Positions 41,779 through 49,028 of a stretch of DNA of 64,000 nucleotides are shown in pieces. Positions within the stretch are counted from its first letter, which is position 1. Each line of letters begins with the position of its first letter. A program made the position numbers and the translations under genes. This DNA is from Streptomyces flavidovirens DSM 40150 (lineage in GTDB: Bacteria; Actinomycetota; Actinomycetes; Streptomycetales; Streptomycetaceae), in contig NZ_AUBE01000006.1 of the NCBI RefSeq assembly GCF_000429085.1, forward strand, positions 1 to 64,000. The letters run 5' to 3'. A model generated the notes under the pieces. The model saw only the letters and a list, made by a program, of their open reading frames with translations, was not told the origin of the DNA and did no database searches.

Positions 41779-41979
41779 ATGACCGCCCTTGTCCGCCCCC
41801 GTAACGGCCGAGTGATCGGCGGAGTGTGCGCTGCGCTGGCACGGCGCTTCGGCACCTCGGCGACCACGATGCGAGTGATCTTCGTGGCCTCGTGCCTGCT
41901 GCCCGGGCCGCAGTTCCTGCTGTACCTGGCGCTGTGGGTATTCCTGCCGGGCGAGAAGACGACGAAGACCGCCTGGTAA
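41779..41979 (+). CDS. PspC-domain membrane protein, 66 aa
   Basis: Small PspC-like protein. PspC domains sense or respond to envelope stress. It contains the characteristic RPRNGRVIGGVCAALARRFGTSATTMRVIFV followed by one membrane helix (SCLLPGPQFLLYLALWVFLPG). It is stand-alone, unlike longer PspC proteins fused to kinases. The ATG at 41779 has GAGGAG seven bases upstream. A 14-bp duplication of its last codons and stop follows directly. The frame extends upstream to 41062 only as a shadow of the VanZ gene. Confidence 0.88.
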   Translation: MTALVRPRNGRVIGGVCAALARRFGTSATTMRVIFVASCLLPGPQFLLYLALWVFLPGEKTTKTAW

Positions 41980-41993
41980 GACCGCCTGGTAAG
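41966..41993 (+). repeat. 14-bp tandem duplication across the PspC stop codon
   Basis: AAGACCGCCTGGTA occurs twice in direct succession, covering the last codons and the TAA stop of the PspC gene. The second copy is out of frame and untranslated. Confidence 0.8.
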
Positions 41994-42024
41994 GGCGGCG
42001 TACGAACGCGTACGACAGACACAC

Positions 42025-42065
42025 GAAGGGCGCGCACCGGATTCGGTTCCGGTGCGCGCCCCTTC
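42025..42065 (+). terminator. Hairpin terminator of the VanZ-PspC region
   Basis: GAAGGGCGCGCACCGGA pairs with TCCGGTGCGCGCCCCTTC around a short loop (TTCGGT). It lies 46 bp after the PspC stop and before the convergent secreted-protein gene. Confidence 0.85.
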
Positions 42066-42120
42066 CGCGTGCGGTGCGTCGCTGCGCCGAGCGGGTACGT
42101 CGCTGTGCCGAGCGGGTGCG

Positions 42121-42495
42121 TCAGCCGCCGAGGCCCGGCAGAGCGGTGCCGGCCGGCAGGCCGCCGAGCAGGCCCTTGACCGGGTCGGCGCTGCCGGGCC
42201 CGCCCTTCGCCTCGGCCGCCCGGGCCTTGGCCAGGGACTCGGCGGCGGTCGCCGGCAGCGTGGTGGCGGATCCCGTGAGCGCGCTCATCCCGCCGGTCAG
42301 AGCCTCGGGGGCGCCGCCGGGGAGCTTGCCGGCGACGTCCTGCGCGGGCAGCGTCGTGGTGGCGGAGCTGACCGCGCCCGTGAGGTCGGGCACGGCCGGG
42401 GCGACCGGCGCGGCGGAGGCGCTGCCGGCGGCGGCAGCGGCGAAGGCAGCACCGAGGGCGGCGGCACCGAGGGTCTTGGCAGCAGACTGCTTCAT
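42121..42495 (-). CDS. Small secreted protein of unknown function, 124 aa
   Basis: Predicted secreted protein. Its signal peptide is SAAKTLGAAALGAAFAAAAAGSASA, with an AxA cleavage site. The mature part is low-complexity and rich in Ala, Leu, Pro, Gly and Thr (DLTGAVSSATTTLPAQDVAGKLPGG, ALTGSATTLPATA, VKGLLGGLPAGTALPGLGG). No cysteines and no known domain. Proteins of this kind are common and unstudied in Streptomyces. It is downstream of add on the same strand but separated from it by a terminator hairpin, so it is probably independent. Confidence 0.8.
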   Translation of the reverse strand: MKQSAAKTLGAAALGAAFAAAAAGSASAAPVAPAVPDLTGAVSSATTTLPAQDVAGKLPGGAPEALTGGMSALTGSATTLPATAAESLAKARAAEAKGGPGSADPVKGLLGGLPAGTALPGLGG

Positions 42496-42577
42496 GGAGA
42501 AAACGTCCTCGCAAACGGGGAATGGGGGAGCGGCTCTGCAAGCTAGCCACGCCCCGTCTCCGCCGCAAACACGTGAA

Positions 42578-42609
42578 GGCGGCCGGGAATTGACGTTCCC
42601 GGCCGCCTC
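42578..42609 (-). terminator. Hairpin terminator of add
   Basis: AGGCGGCCGGGAA pairs perfectly with TTCCCGGCCGCCT, loop TTGACG. It starts 20 bp after the add stop codon. Confidence 0.88.
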
Positions 42610-42628
42610 GGGTGCGGCGTACTCAGCC

Positions 42629-43777
42629 TCAGACGGAGGAAGAACCGCTGGTGGTGACGGTCTGCCGGAACAGCCATTCGGATTTCAGCTCGGCGTATCC
42701 GGGCTTGATCACGTCATTGATCATGGCAAGGCGTTCGTCGAAAGGAATGAATGCTGATTTCATCGCATTGACTGTGAACCACTGCATGTCGTCGAGCGTG
42801 TAACCGAAAGCCTCGACCAGGTGCTCGAACTCGCGGCTCATGCTGGTGCCGCTCATCAGCCGATTGTCGGTGTTGACCGTGGTCCGGAAGTGCAGTGTGC
42901 GCAGCAGCCCGATGGGGTGTGCGGCGTACGAGTCGGCCGCGCCCGTCTGGAGGTTGGACGTCGGGCACATCTCCAGCGGGATGCGCTTGTCACGCACGTA
43001 CGCGGCGAGGCGGCCCAGCTTGACGGTGCCGTCGGCCGCGACCTCGATGTCGTCGATGATGCGTACGCCGTGACCGAGCCGGTCGGCGCCGCACCACTGG
43101 AGTGCCTGCCAGATGGAGGGGAGCCCGAAGGCCTCACCGGCATGGATCGTGAAGTGGTTGTTCTCGCGCTTGAGGTACTCGAAGGCGTCGAGGTGGCGGG
43201 TGGGTGGGAAGCCCGCCTCGGCGCCGGCGATGTCGAAGCCGACGACGCCGTTGTCGCGGTAGCGGTTGGCGAGCTCGGCGATCTCCAGGGCGCGGGCGGC
43301 GTGCCGCATCGCGGTCAGCAGCGCGCCGACCCTGATCCGGTGGCCGTTCGCCTTCGCGCGGCGCTCGCCCTCGCGGAATCCGTCGGTGACGGCCTCGACG
43401 ACCTCTTCGAGGGTCAGCCCCTGCTCCAGGTGCTGCTCGGGGGCGTACCGGATCTCGGCGTAGACGACACCGTCCTCGGCGAGGTCCTCGGCGCATTCGG
43501 CGGCGACGCGGAACAGCGCGTCACGCGTCTGCATGACGGCGCAGGTGTGCGCGAAGGTCTCCAGGTAACGCTCCAGCGAACCGGAGTCGGCGGCCTCGCG
43601 GAACCAGATGCCGAGCTTGTCGGCGTCGGTCTCGGGGAGGGCGTCGTAACCCGCCTCGCGGGCGAGGTCGATGATCGTGCCGGGCCGCAGACCACCGTCG
43701 AGGTGGTCGTGGAGCAGCACCTTCGGGGCGCGGCGGATCTGGTCCGCGCTGGGCGTGGTGGTGGTCTCGCTCGTCAT
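42629..43777 (-). CDS. add: Adenosine deaminase, 382 aa
   Basis: Converts (deoxy)adenosine to (deoxy)inosine, which purine nucleoside phosphorylase then splits. Zinc ligands and catalytic residues are visible: HDHLDGG (two His), HAGEAFG (zinc His and catalytic Glu), RLGHGVRI (catalytic His) and [13 protein letters not shown] NTDNRLMSG (zinc Asp). Length is normal for the bacterial enzyme. The ATG at 43777 is six bases after a -10-like TAGAGT with the CTACGCGCGTAG palindrome just upstream, so it shares control with the PNP and deoC genes. It is divergent from the hydrolase at 43880. Confidence 0.95.
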   Translation of the reverse strand: MTSETTTTPSADQIRRAPKVLLHDHLDGGLRPGTIIDLAREAGYDALPETDADKLGIWFREAADSGSLERYLETFAHTCAVMQTRDALFRVAAECAEDLAEDGVVYAEIRYAPEQHLEQGLTLEEVVEAVTDGFREGERRAKANGHRIRVGALLTAMRHAARALEIAELANRYRDNGVVGFDIAGAEAGFPPTRHLDAFEYLKRENNHFTIHAGEAFGLPSIWQALQWCGADRLGHGVRIIDDIEVAADGTVKLGRLAAYVRDKRIPLEMCPTSNLQTGAADSYAAHPIGLLRTLHFRTTVNTDNRLMSGTSMSREFEHLVEAFGYTLDDMQWFTVNAMKSAFIPFDERLAMINDVIKPGYAELKSEWLFRQTVTTSGSSSV

Positions 43778-43783
43778 CTGCGC

Positions 43784-43805
43784 ACTCTACTGCCTACGCG
43801 CGTAG
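43784..43805 (-). promoter_or_regulatory. CTACGCGCGTAG palindrome and -10 element of add
   Basis: The palindrome (43794-43805) lies four bases upstream of a minus-strand -10-like TAGAGT (43789-43784), which is six bases before the add ATG. This is the third copy of the same palindrome in front of a nucleoside catabolic gene. Confidence 0.7.
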
Positions 43806-43879
43806 ATCGCCTCTGTCGATACGCAACAGTGACCGTGCGGACGGGTGGAGTACACCTGCGCTTCTGAGACTGTTCTGTC

Positions 43880-44656
43880 ATGGCACAGGAAGCAATCCCG
43901 GTTTCCGGGGCCCGGTTGGGCCGGGCGGTCGGAGCGGGCGGAGCGGGCGGGGGCGGTGACCGCACGGTTCACGGTGTGGTCCTGCTGCTTCCCGCCGGCG
44001 AACCGCTGTCGGCGCGCGGTCCGTCCCCGCTGGCGTACGCCGGTGTGCGGCCGCTGGCACGGAGTCTGGCCGCGGCGGGGCGGGACGAGGGGCTCGTCGC
44101 GCACGTCGTGCGCTACCGCGGCCGTGGCTGGAACGGTACGGACGCGCGGCTCGCGGCGGACGCGAAGTGGGCGGCGGACGAGGTCGTACGGCGCTACGGC
44201 GACGTACCGGTGTGCCTGGCGGGGATCGACATGGGCGGCCGGGCGGCGCTGCACGCGGCGGACCATCCGGCCGTCAACTCCGTGCTGGCGCTCGCGCCGT
44301 GGCTGCCGGACGACGATGTCGCGGCGGCGGCGGAGCCGGTGAAGCAGCTGGCCGGGCGGCATGTGCTGATCGTGCACGGCACGAATGACGAACGTACCGA
44401 TCCGGAGCTGTCGTACCGGCTGGCGGAGCGGGCGAAGAAGGTCAACCGCGACACGTGCCGCTTCGAGGTCCACTCCGACGGCCACTCGCTGCGCCAGCAC
44501 CGGCCGGAGGTGCTGGCGCTTGCGGCCGATTTCGTACTGGGCGCGCTGCTGGGCCAGGGGTACGCCCGCCCGGTGGCCGACGCGTTGGCGGCGCCGCCAC
44601 CACTGGGCCTACGCATGCCCCTGGCCTCCGGCTTCGGCCACGCACTACGCCGGTAA
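43880..44656 (+). CDS. Alpha/beta-hydrolase family protein with an Asp in the nucleophile elbow, 258 aa
   Basis: Predicted alpha/beta-hydrolase, substrate unknown. The N-terminal strand TVHGVVLLLPAGEPLSARG carries the oxyanion region. The nucleophile elbow reads VCLAGIDMGGRAALHA, so position 117 is Asp where most members have Ser. The acid region is HVLIVHGTNDERTDP and the catalytic His202 is in HSDGHSLR. An Asp nucleophile is known in haloalkane dehalogenases and epoxide hydrolases, but the rest of this protein looks like the dienelactone hydrolase/esterase branch. It may therefore be a divergent or inactive member. It is divergent from add. Confidence 0.78.
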   Translation: MAQEAIPVSGARLGRAVGAGGAGGGGDRTVHGVVLLLPAGEPLSARGPSPLAYAGVRPLARSLAAAGRDEGLVAHVVRYRGRGWNGTDARLAADAKWAADEVVRRYGDVPVCLAGIDMGGRAALHAADHPAVNSVLALAPWLPDDDVAAAAEPVKQLAGRHVLIVHGTNDERTDPELSYRLAERAKKVNRDTCRFEVHSDGHSLRQHRPEVLALAADFVLGALLGQGYARPVADALAAPPPLGLRMPLASGFGHALRR

Positions 44657-45100
44657 CGCCCCTGGCCCCTGGCCCCACCGTCGCGGTCTCCCCCCACCCC
44701 GCCCCTTCCCGCAGCGACACGCCGCGGCTCCGCGCGTGAGGGGCTCCCCGCGTGAAGGGCTCCGCCCCAGCCCCCGGACGCCCTACGGGCGTGCCCTCAA
44801 ACGCCGGGCAGGCTGGATTCGCCGGGGCAAGCTGGATATACCGCGCGGCAGACACATCCCCGCTCAGCGGCACCCTCCAGCCCCTCCGGCGCTTGAGGAG
44901 CGGGGCTTGGGGCGGAGCCCCAGCACACCCCGGCTCACCACGCAGCCCGTCCGACACTTGAGAACCGAGGCCTGGAGCGGAGCCCCAGCACACCCCGGCC
45001 ACCTCCAGCCCGTCCGGCGCTTGAGGACCGGGGTCTGGGGCAGCGCCCCAGTTCGGGAAGGGGCGGGGTGGGGAAAGGCTCCGCGCGGCGGGTTGGCCGG
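44657..45100. repeat. Intergenic island of Streptomyces-type repeats
   Basis: 444 bp without a gene. It is bounded by inverted copies of CCCCACCCCGCCCCTTCCCG (near 44691 and, reversed, near 45057). Inside are several copies, in both orientations, of a CAAACGCCGG-C-GGCTGGA / TCCAGCCC-TCCGGCGCTTGAGGA element (near 44798, 44875, 44946 and 45003), each followed by GGGGC-GAGCCCCAG-type short hairpins. The same element forms the inverted repeat at 29474-29536. It resembles small non-coding mobile-like repeats. Confidence 0.65.
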
Positions 45101-45388
45101 TCAGGCTTCCGGTGGGGAGACTTCGGCGACCCAGCCGTACGGGAGTTCCGCGCCGTCCAGGGTGATCGCTTCCACCGCGCGCGTGCGGGGGTCGATGTCG
45201 GCCGCCACGCCGTCACCCTCGTAGCGGGGGTATCCAGACGCCCCCGTACCGCCGGTCGCTTCCACGACCGCCGTCCGCAGTGTGGACCCGTGGTCGGGAT
45301 GGCCGGCCGCATCGGCCGCACGGGGCTTGATCTCCACCGTGTAGCGGTCGGGCTGCGGACGCGGCTGCGGAGTGGTCGGCGTAGGCAT
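45101..45388 (-). CDS. Small hypothetical protein, 95 aa
   Basis: Function unknown. It opens with Pro/Gln-rich MPTPTTPQPRPQPDRYTVEIKPRAAD. A short beta-rich domain follows (VVEATGGTGASGYPRYEGDGVAADIDPRTRAVEAITLDGAELPYGWVAEV), resembling small Streptomyces proteins with no assigned role. No cysteines, signal peptide or membrane segment. The ATG at 45388 is chosen; the open frame upstream overlaps the promoter of the divergent antiporter gene. Confidence 0.65.
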   Translation of the reverse strand: MPTPTTPQPRPQPDRYTVEIKPRAADAAGHPDHGSTLRTAVVEATGGTGASGYPRYEGDGVAADIDPRTRAVEAITLDGAELPYGWVAEVSPPEA

Positions 45389-45467
45389 GCCTTCGACGCT
45401 AGCGCCGCCACCGCCGTCCGCGCCGTACGACGCGCGCCCGGCGCACCCCTCTGTCAGGGTCGGTGGC

Positions 45468-46568
45468 ATGATCCGTCTGGTCCGCGCCGGCGCCGCGCAC
45501 TGGTCGAACACGGTGCCCGTGCTGGCCGTCGTGCTCATGGTCTTCGCCTGGGGGCGCGACCTGCCCGGGCCCGTCGTCGCGCTGCTGGCCGGCTTCCTGG
45601 CCGGCGCGGTGCTCGCCGCCGTACATCACGCCGAGGTGGTCGCTCACCGGGTGGGCGAACCGTTCGGCTCGCTCGTCCTCGCCGTGGCCGTCACGATCAT
45701 CGAGGTCGCCCTGATCGTCACGCTCATGGCCGGCGCCGGCGACAAGAACAGTTCGCTGGCCAGGGACACCGTCTTCGCCGCCGTGATGATCACCTGCAAC
45801 GGCATCGTCGGACTCTCCCTCCTCGTCGGCTCGCTGAAGCGGAAGGTGGCGGTGTTCAACGCCGAGGGCACCGGCGCCGCGTTCGCCACCGTCGCGACGC
45901 TGGCGGGGCTGAGCCTGGCCCTGCCGACGTTCACCACCAGCGCTCCGGGGCCGAGGTTCAGCCCCGCGCAGCTCGTCTTCGCGGCGTTCGCGGCCCTGGT
46001 GCTCTACGGGCTGTTCGTGATGACGCAGACCTGGCGGCACCGGGACTACTTCCTGCCCATGACCACGCAGGGCAAGGTGATCGACGTGGAGCAGCATGCC
46101 GACCCGCCGTCGCAGCGGGTCGCGCTCTTCAGTCTCGGCCTGCTCGCCGTCTCACTGGTCGCCGTGGTGGGGCTGGCGAAGGGCGTGTCCCCGACGATCG
46201 AGTCCGGGGTTGAGGCGGCCGGGCTGCCCGCCTCGGTGGTGGGTGTCGTGATCGCGCTGCTCGTGCTGCTGCCCGAGTCGATCGCCGCCGTACGGGCCGC
46301 CGGGCGCGACCGGGTGCAGACCAGCCTGAACCTGGCGCTCGGGTCGGCCATGGCGAGCATCGGACTGACCATTCCGGCGGTCGCCGTGGCGTCCGTCTGG
46401 CTGGAGGGGCCGCTGCTGCTGGGCCTCGGCGCCTCGCACATGGTGCTGCTCGCGCTCACGGTGGCCGTCGGCACACTGACCATCGTGCCGGGGCGCGCGA
46501 CGCCGCTCCAGGGGGGCGTACATCTGTCGCTGCTCGCGGCCTACATGGTGCTCGCCGTCAGTCCGTAA
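45468..46568 (+). CDS. Calcium/proton antiporter, ChaA-like (CaCA family), 366 aa
   Basis: Membrane antiporter that expels calcium (or sodium/potassium) in exchange for protons. There are about 11 hydrophobic segments. The two alpha repeats of the cation/calcium exchanger family are recognisable: AEVVAHRVGEPFGSLVLAVAVTIIEVALIVTLM with conserved acidic residues, and VLLPESIAAVRAAGRDRVQTSLNLALGSAMASIGLTIP. A loop FNAEGTG lies between. The ATG at 45468 opens a membrane-type N-terminus. Substrate preference among calcium, sodium and potassium cannot be read from the sequence. Confidence 0.9.
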   Translation: MIRLVRAGAAHWSNTVPVLAVVLMVFAWGRDLPGPVVALLAGFLAGAVLAAVHHAEVVAHRVGEPFGSLVLAVAVTIIEVALIVTLMAGAGDKNSSLARDTVFAAVMITCNGIVGLSLLVGSLKRKVAVFNAEGTGAAFATVATLAGLSLALPTFTTSAPGPRFSPAQLVFAAFAALVLYGLFVMTQTWRHRDYFLPMTTQGKVIDVEQHADPPSQRVALFSLGLLAVSLVAVVGLAKGVSPTIESGVEAAGLPASVVGVVIALLVLLPESIAAVRAAGRDRVQTSLNLALGSAMASIGLTIPAVAVASVWLEGPLLLGLGASHMVLLALTVAVGTLTIVPGRATPLQGGVHLSLLAAYMVLAVSP

Positions 46569-46569
46569 T

Positions 46570-46620
46570 GTCAGTTACTCACTGACGTCAGTCACTCACT
46601 AAGGTCAGTTACTCACTCCG
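46570..46620. repeat. 17-bp tandem repeat, three copies, between convergent genes
   Basis: Units GTCAGTTACTCACTGAC, GTCAGTCACTCACTAAG and GTCAGTTACTCACTCCG at 46570, 46587 and 46604. The first unit is itself an inverted repeat (GTCAGT/ACTGAC). The third overlaps the 3' end of the LysR gene. It could act as a short bidirectional terminator. Confidence 0.8.
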
Positions 46621-47566
46621 GCAGGAGATGGCCCCGGCGCGACAGCAGGAAGCGCTTGAAGGCCGCCACCGGGGGCGTGTCCGGGTGGCCGTCCAGCCAG
46701 GCGACGCCGATCTCGCGTACGGCGCGAGGGGCTGTCACCGTCAGCTCCCTGACGCCAGGCCGGGCCACCGCCGGCGGTGGCAGCAGGGCGACGCCGAGCC
46801 CGGCTGCCACCAGGCCGCGCAGCGTCTCCGCCTCCTCGCCCTCGAACGCGACGCGCGGCTTGAAGCCCGCCTCGGCGCACAGGTCGTCGGTGATACGCCG
46901 CAGCCCGTAGCCGGGTTCGAGGGTGACGAACGCCTCGTCGGCCGCCTCCGCGAGGCGCACCCGCTTGCGGGTGGCCAGGCGGTGGTCGTCGGGGACGACC
47001 AGGCGCAGCCGCTGCTCGTCGAGGCGGCGGGCGACCAGGTCGGGGGCGTCCGGGACGGGGGAGGTCAGGCACAGGTCGAGGTCGCCGGCGCGCAGCCGCT
47101 CGATCATGGCCTCGCCGTAGTTCTGGACGAGCTGGAAGCGGACCCGTGGGTGATCGGCGCGGAACGCGCGGATCAAGCCGGGCACGGTTTCCGAGCCCAT
47201 GGTGTGCAGGAAGCCGAAGGCGACCTTGCCGGTCGCGGGGTCGGCGTCGGCCCGTACCGAGTCCGCCGCCCGCTCGACCTCGGACAGCGCGCGCTCGACG
47301 GTGGTGAGGAAGGTGCGGCCCGCGGGGGTGAGGGAGACCGTGCGGCCCTTGCGGGCGAAGAGGGCGACGCCCAGGTCCTCCTCCAGCCTGACCATGGCGC
47401 GCGAAAGCGTCGACTGCGGGACGGCCAACTCGTGGGCGGCGCGGGTGACGTGCTCGTGGCGGGCGACCGCCGCGAAGTGGGCGAGGCGCGGCGCGAGTAC
47501 CTGCTGAATGTCTTCTTCGTAACTACTGGGTGACAGCCGGGGCCGTGAGCTCGGGTTATGCAGCAT
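46613..47566 (-). CDS. LysR-family transcription regulator, 317 aa
   Basis: Winged-HTH LysR-type regulator. The HTH is FAAVARHEHVTRAAHELAVPQSTLSRAMVRLEEDLGVALFARKGRTVSLTPAG. The C-terminal effector domain has VAFGFLHTMGSETVPGLIRAF and RAGDLDLCLTSPVP, close to the CynR/CbbR-like group. It is divergent from an MFS transporter gene 62 bp away, the typical arrangement where LysR controls its neighbour. The ATG at 47566 gives a normal N-terminus; the frame is open to 47602. Its 3' end carries part of the 17-bp repeat. Confidence 0.92.
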   Translation of the reverse strand: MLHNPSSRPRLSPSSYEEDIQQVLAPRLAHFAAVARHEHVTRAAHELAVPQSTLSRAMVRLEEDLGVALFARKGRTVSLTPAGRTFLTTVERALSEVERAADSVRADADPATGKVAFGFLHTMGSETVPGLIRAFRADHPRVRFQLVQNYGEAMIERLRAGDLDLCLTSPVPDAPDLVARRLDEQRLRLVVPDDHRLATRKRVRLAEAADEAFVTLEPGYGLRRITDDLCAEAGFKPRVAFEGEEAETLRGLVAAGLGVALLPPPAVARPGVRELTVTAPRAVREIGVAWLDGHPDTPPVAAFKRFLLSRRGHLLPE

Positions 47567-47628
47567 GGGATTGATTATCGCGCGTTTGTGCATTGGACGC
47601 ATGAAGCTGCCGTGTCTACGTTCGATGC

Positions 47629-48927
47629 ATGCCTTCTGCCAGTACCAAGGCGTCCACCACCCACGTGGGCGCCGACGCCGTTGTTGTCGAAACCGACTCC
47701 CGTCTCGCCCCCTCCTCCCCCGGCTACCGCCGCATGAGCTTCGCGCTCTTCGCCGCCGGGGTGGCGACCTTCGCCCTCCTCTACTCCACCCAGGCGCTGC
47801 TGCCGCTGATCTCCGCCGACTTCGGCGCGAGCGCGAGCGCCGCCAGCTGGACCGTCTCGGCCGCCACGGGTGCGCTGGCCCTGTTCGTCCTGCCGATGAG
47901 CGCCCTCTCGGAGCGCTTCGGGCGCAGCCGCCTGATGACGCTCTCGCTGGCGGTCGCCGTCGCGGTCGGCCTGCTGATTCCTTTCGCGCCCTCGCTGGAG
48001 TGGCTGGTGGCGCTGCGCGCCGTGCAGGGCGCCGCGCTGGCCGGTGTGCCCGCTTCCGCGATGGCGTATCTCGCGGAGGAGGTCCGGCCGAAGGCGCTGA
48101 TCGCGGCGATCGGGCTGTTCGTTGCGGGCAACTCCATCGGCGGCATGAGCGGCCGCATCGTCACCGGCTGGGCCGCCCAGGTGTGGGACTGGCGCGCGGC
48201 GCTCGCCGCCGTCGGCCTGATGGCCGTGGTGTGCGTGGTGGTCTACCGGCTGCTGCTGCCGAAGGCCCGTCACTTCACGCCCGGTTCGCTGAACCCGAAG
48301 GCGCTGGCGAAGACCGTCCACGGTCACCTCGCCGATCCTCTGCTGCTGCGTCTGTACGCCATCGGCGCGCTCTTCATGACGGTCTTCGGCGCGGTCTACA
48401 CGGTGATCGGCTACCGGCTGGTCGAGGCCCCCTTCAGCCTCCCGCAGGGCGTCATCGGATCTGTCTTCCTGGTGTACCTCGTCGGTACCGTCTCCTCCGC
48501 GGCGGCCGGAAAGCTGGTGGCCCGCCTGGGCCGCCGGGGCGCGCTGTATCTGGCGGTCTCGACGACGGCGGCCGGTCTGCTGCTCTCGGTGGCCGATTCG
48601 CTGGCCGCCGTCCTGGCGGGCCTGGTGCTGATCACCGCCGGTTTCTTCGCTGGGCACGCGGTGGCGTCGTCCTCGGTCAGCCGTACGGCGAAGACGGGGC
48701 GGGCGCAGGCGTCCGCGCTCTACCAGTCGGCGTACTACCTGGGCAGCAGCGTCGGCGGCACGCTCGGCGCGGTGGCCTTCCACGCCGGGGGCTGGGCGGG
48801 GACCGTGCTCCTCGGGCTGGTCGCGGTGCTCGGCGTCGTATCGATCACGCTGTACGGGACCCGGGTCGCCAGGGTCGAACGGCGGCAGCTCGTGGCGCTG
48901 CGGACGAGGGGCGCGGCGCGGGCCTGA
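47629..48927 (+). CDS. MFS transporter (drug/solute efflux type), 432 aa
   Basis: Twelve-segment major facilitator. The N-terminal half includes ALFAAGVATFALLYSTQALLPLISADF, and the loop 2-3 signature appears as PMSALSERFGRSRLMTLSLAV. The central region has LNPKALAKTVHGHLADPLLLRLYAIGALFMTVFGAVYTVIGYRL. The C-terminal half has FAGHAVASSSVSRTAKTGRAQASALYQSAYYLGSSVGGTLGAV, as in YnfM-type exporters. The substrate is unknown. It is divergent from the LysR gene and probably induced by it; the 62-bp gap contains TGCATT and GACGCATGAA elements that could be part of a LysR box. Confidence 0.92.
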   Translation: MPSASTKASTTHVGADAVVVETDSRLAPSSPGYRRMSFALFAAGVATFALLYSTQALLPLISADFGASASAASWTVSAATGALALFVLPMSALSERFGRSRLMTLSLAVAVAVGLLIPFAPSLEWLVALRAVQGAALAGVPASAMAYLAEEVRPKALIAAIGLFVAGNSIGGMSGRIVTGWAAQVWDWRAALAAVGLMAVVCVVVYRLLLPKARHFTPGSLNPKALAKTVHGHLADPLLLRLYAIGALFMTVFGAVYTVIGYRLVEAPFSLPQGVIGSVFLVYLVGTVSSAAAGKLVARLGRRGALYLAVSTTAAGLLLSVADSLAAVLAGLVLITAGFFAGHAVASSSVSRTAKTGRAQASALYQSAYYLGSSVGGTLGAVAFHAGGWAGTVLLGLVAVLGVVSITLYGTRVARVERRQLVALRTRGAARA

Positions 48928-49028
48928 GTCCCTCCGGTGGGGCGGGTTTCGCGGCTGGGCCATGATTGTCAGTGGGGTCCGGTAACTTCCCAAGGGCTGG
49001 TGCCAAAGGCGGCGAGTGGGGTGGACCG

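Noticed and set aside
44657..45100. Remnant of an insertion sequence
   Set aside because: Repeats and inverted ends are present, but no frame resembling a transposase and no target-site duplication could be seen. It fits small non-coding repeats better.
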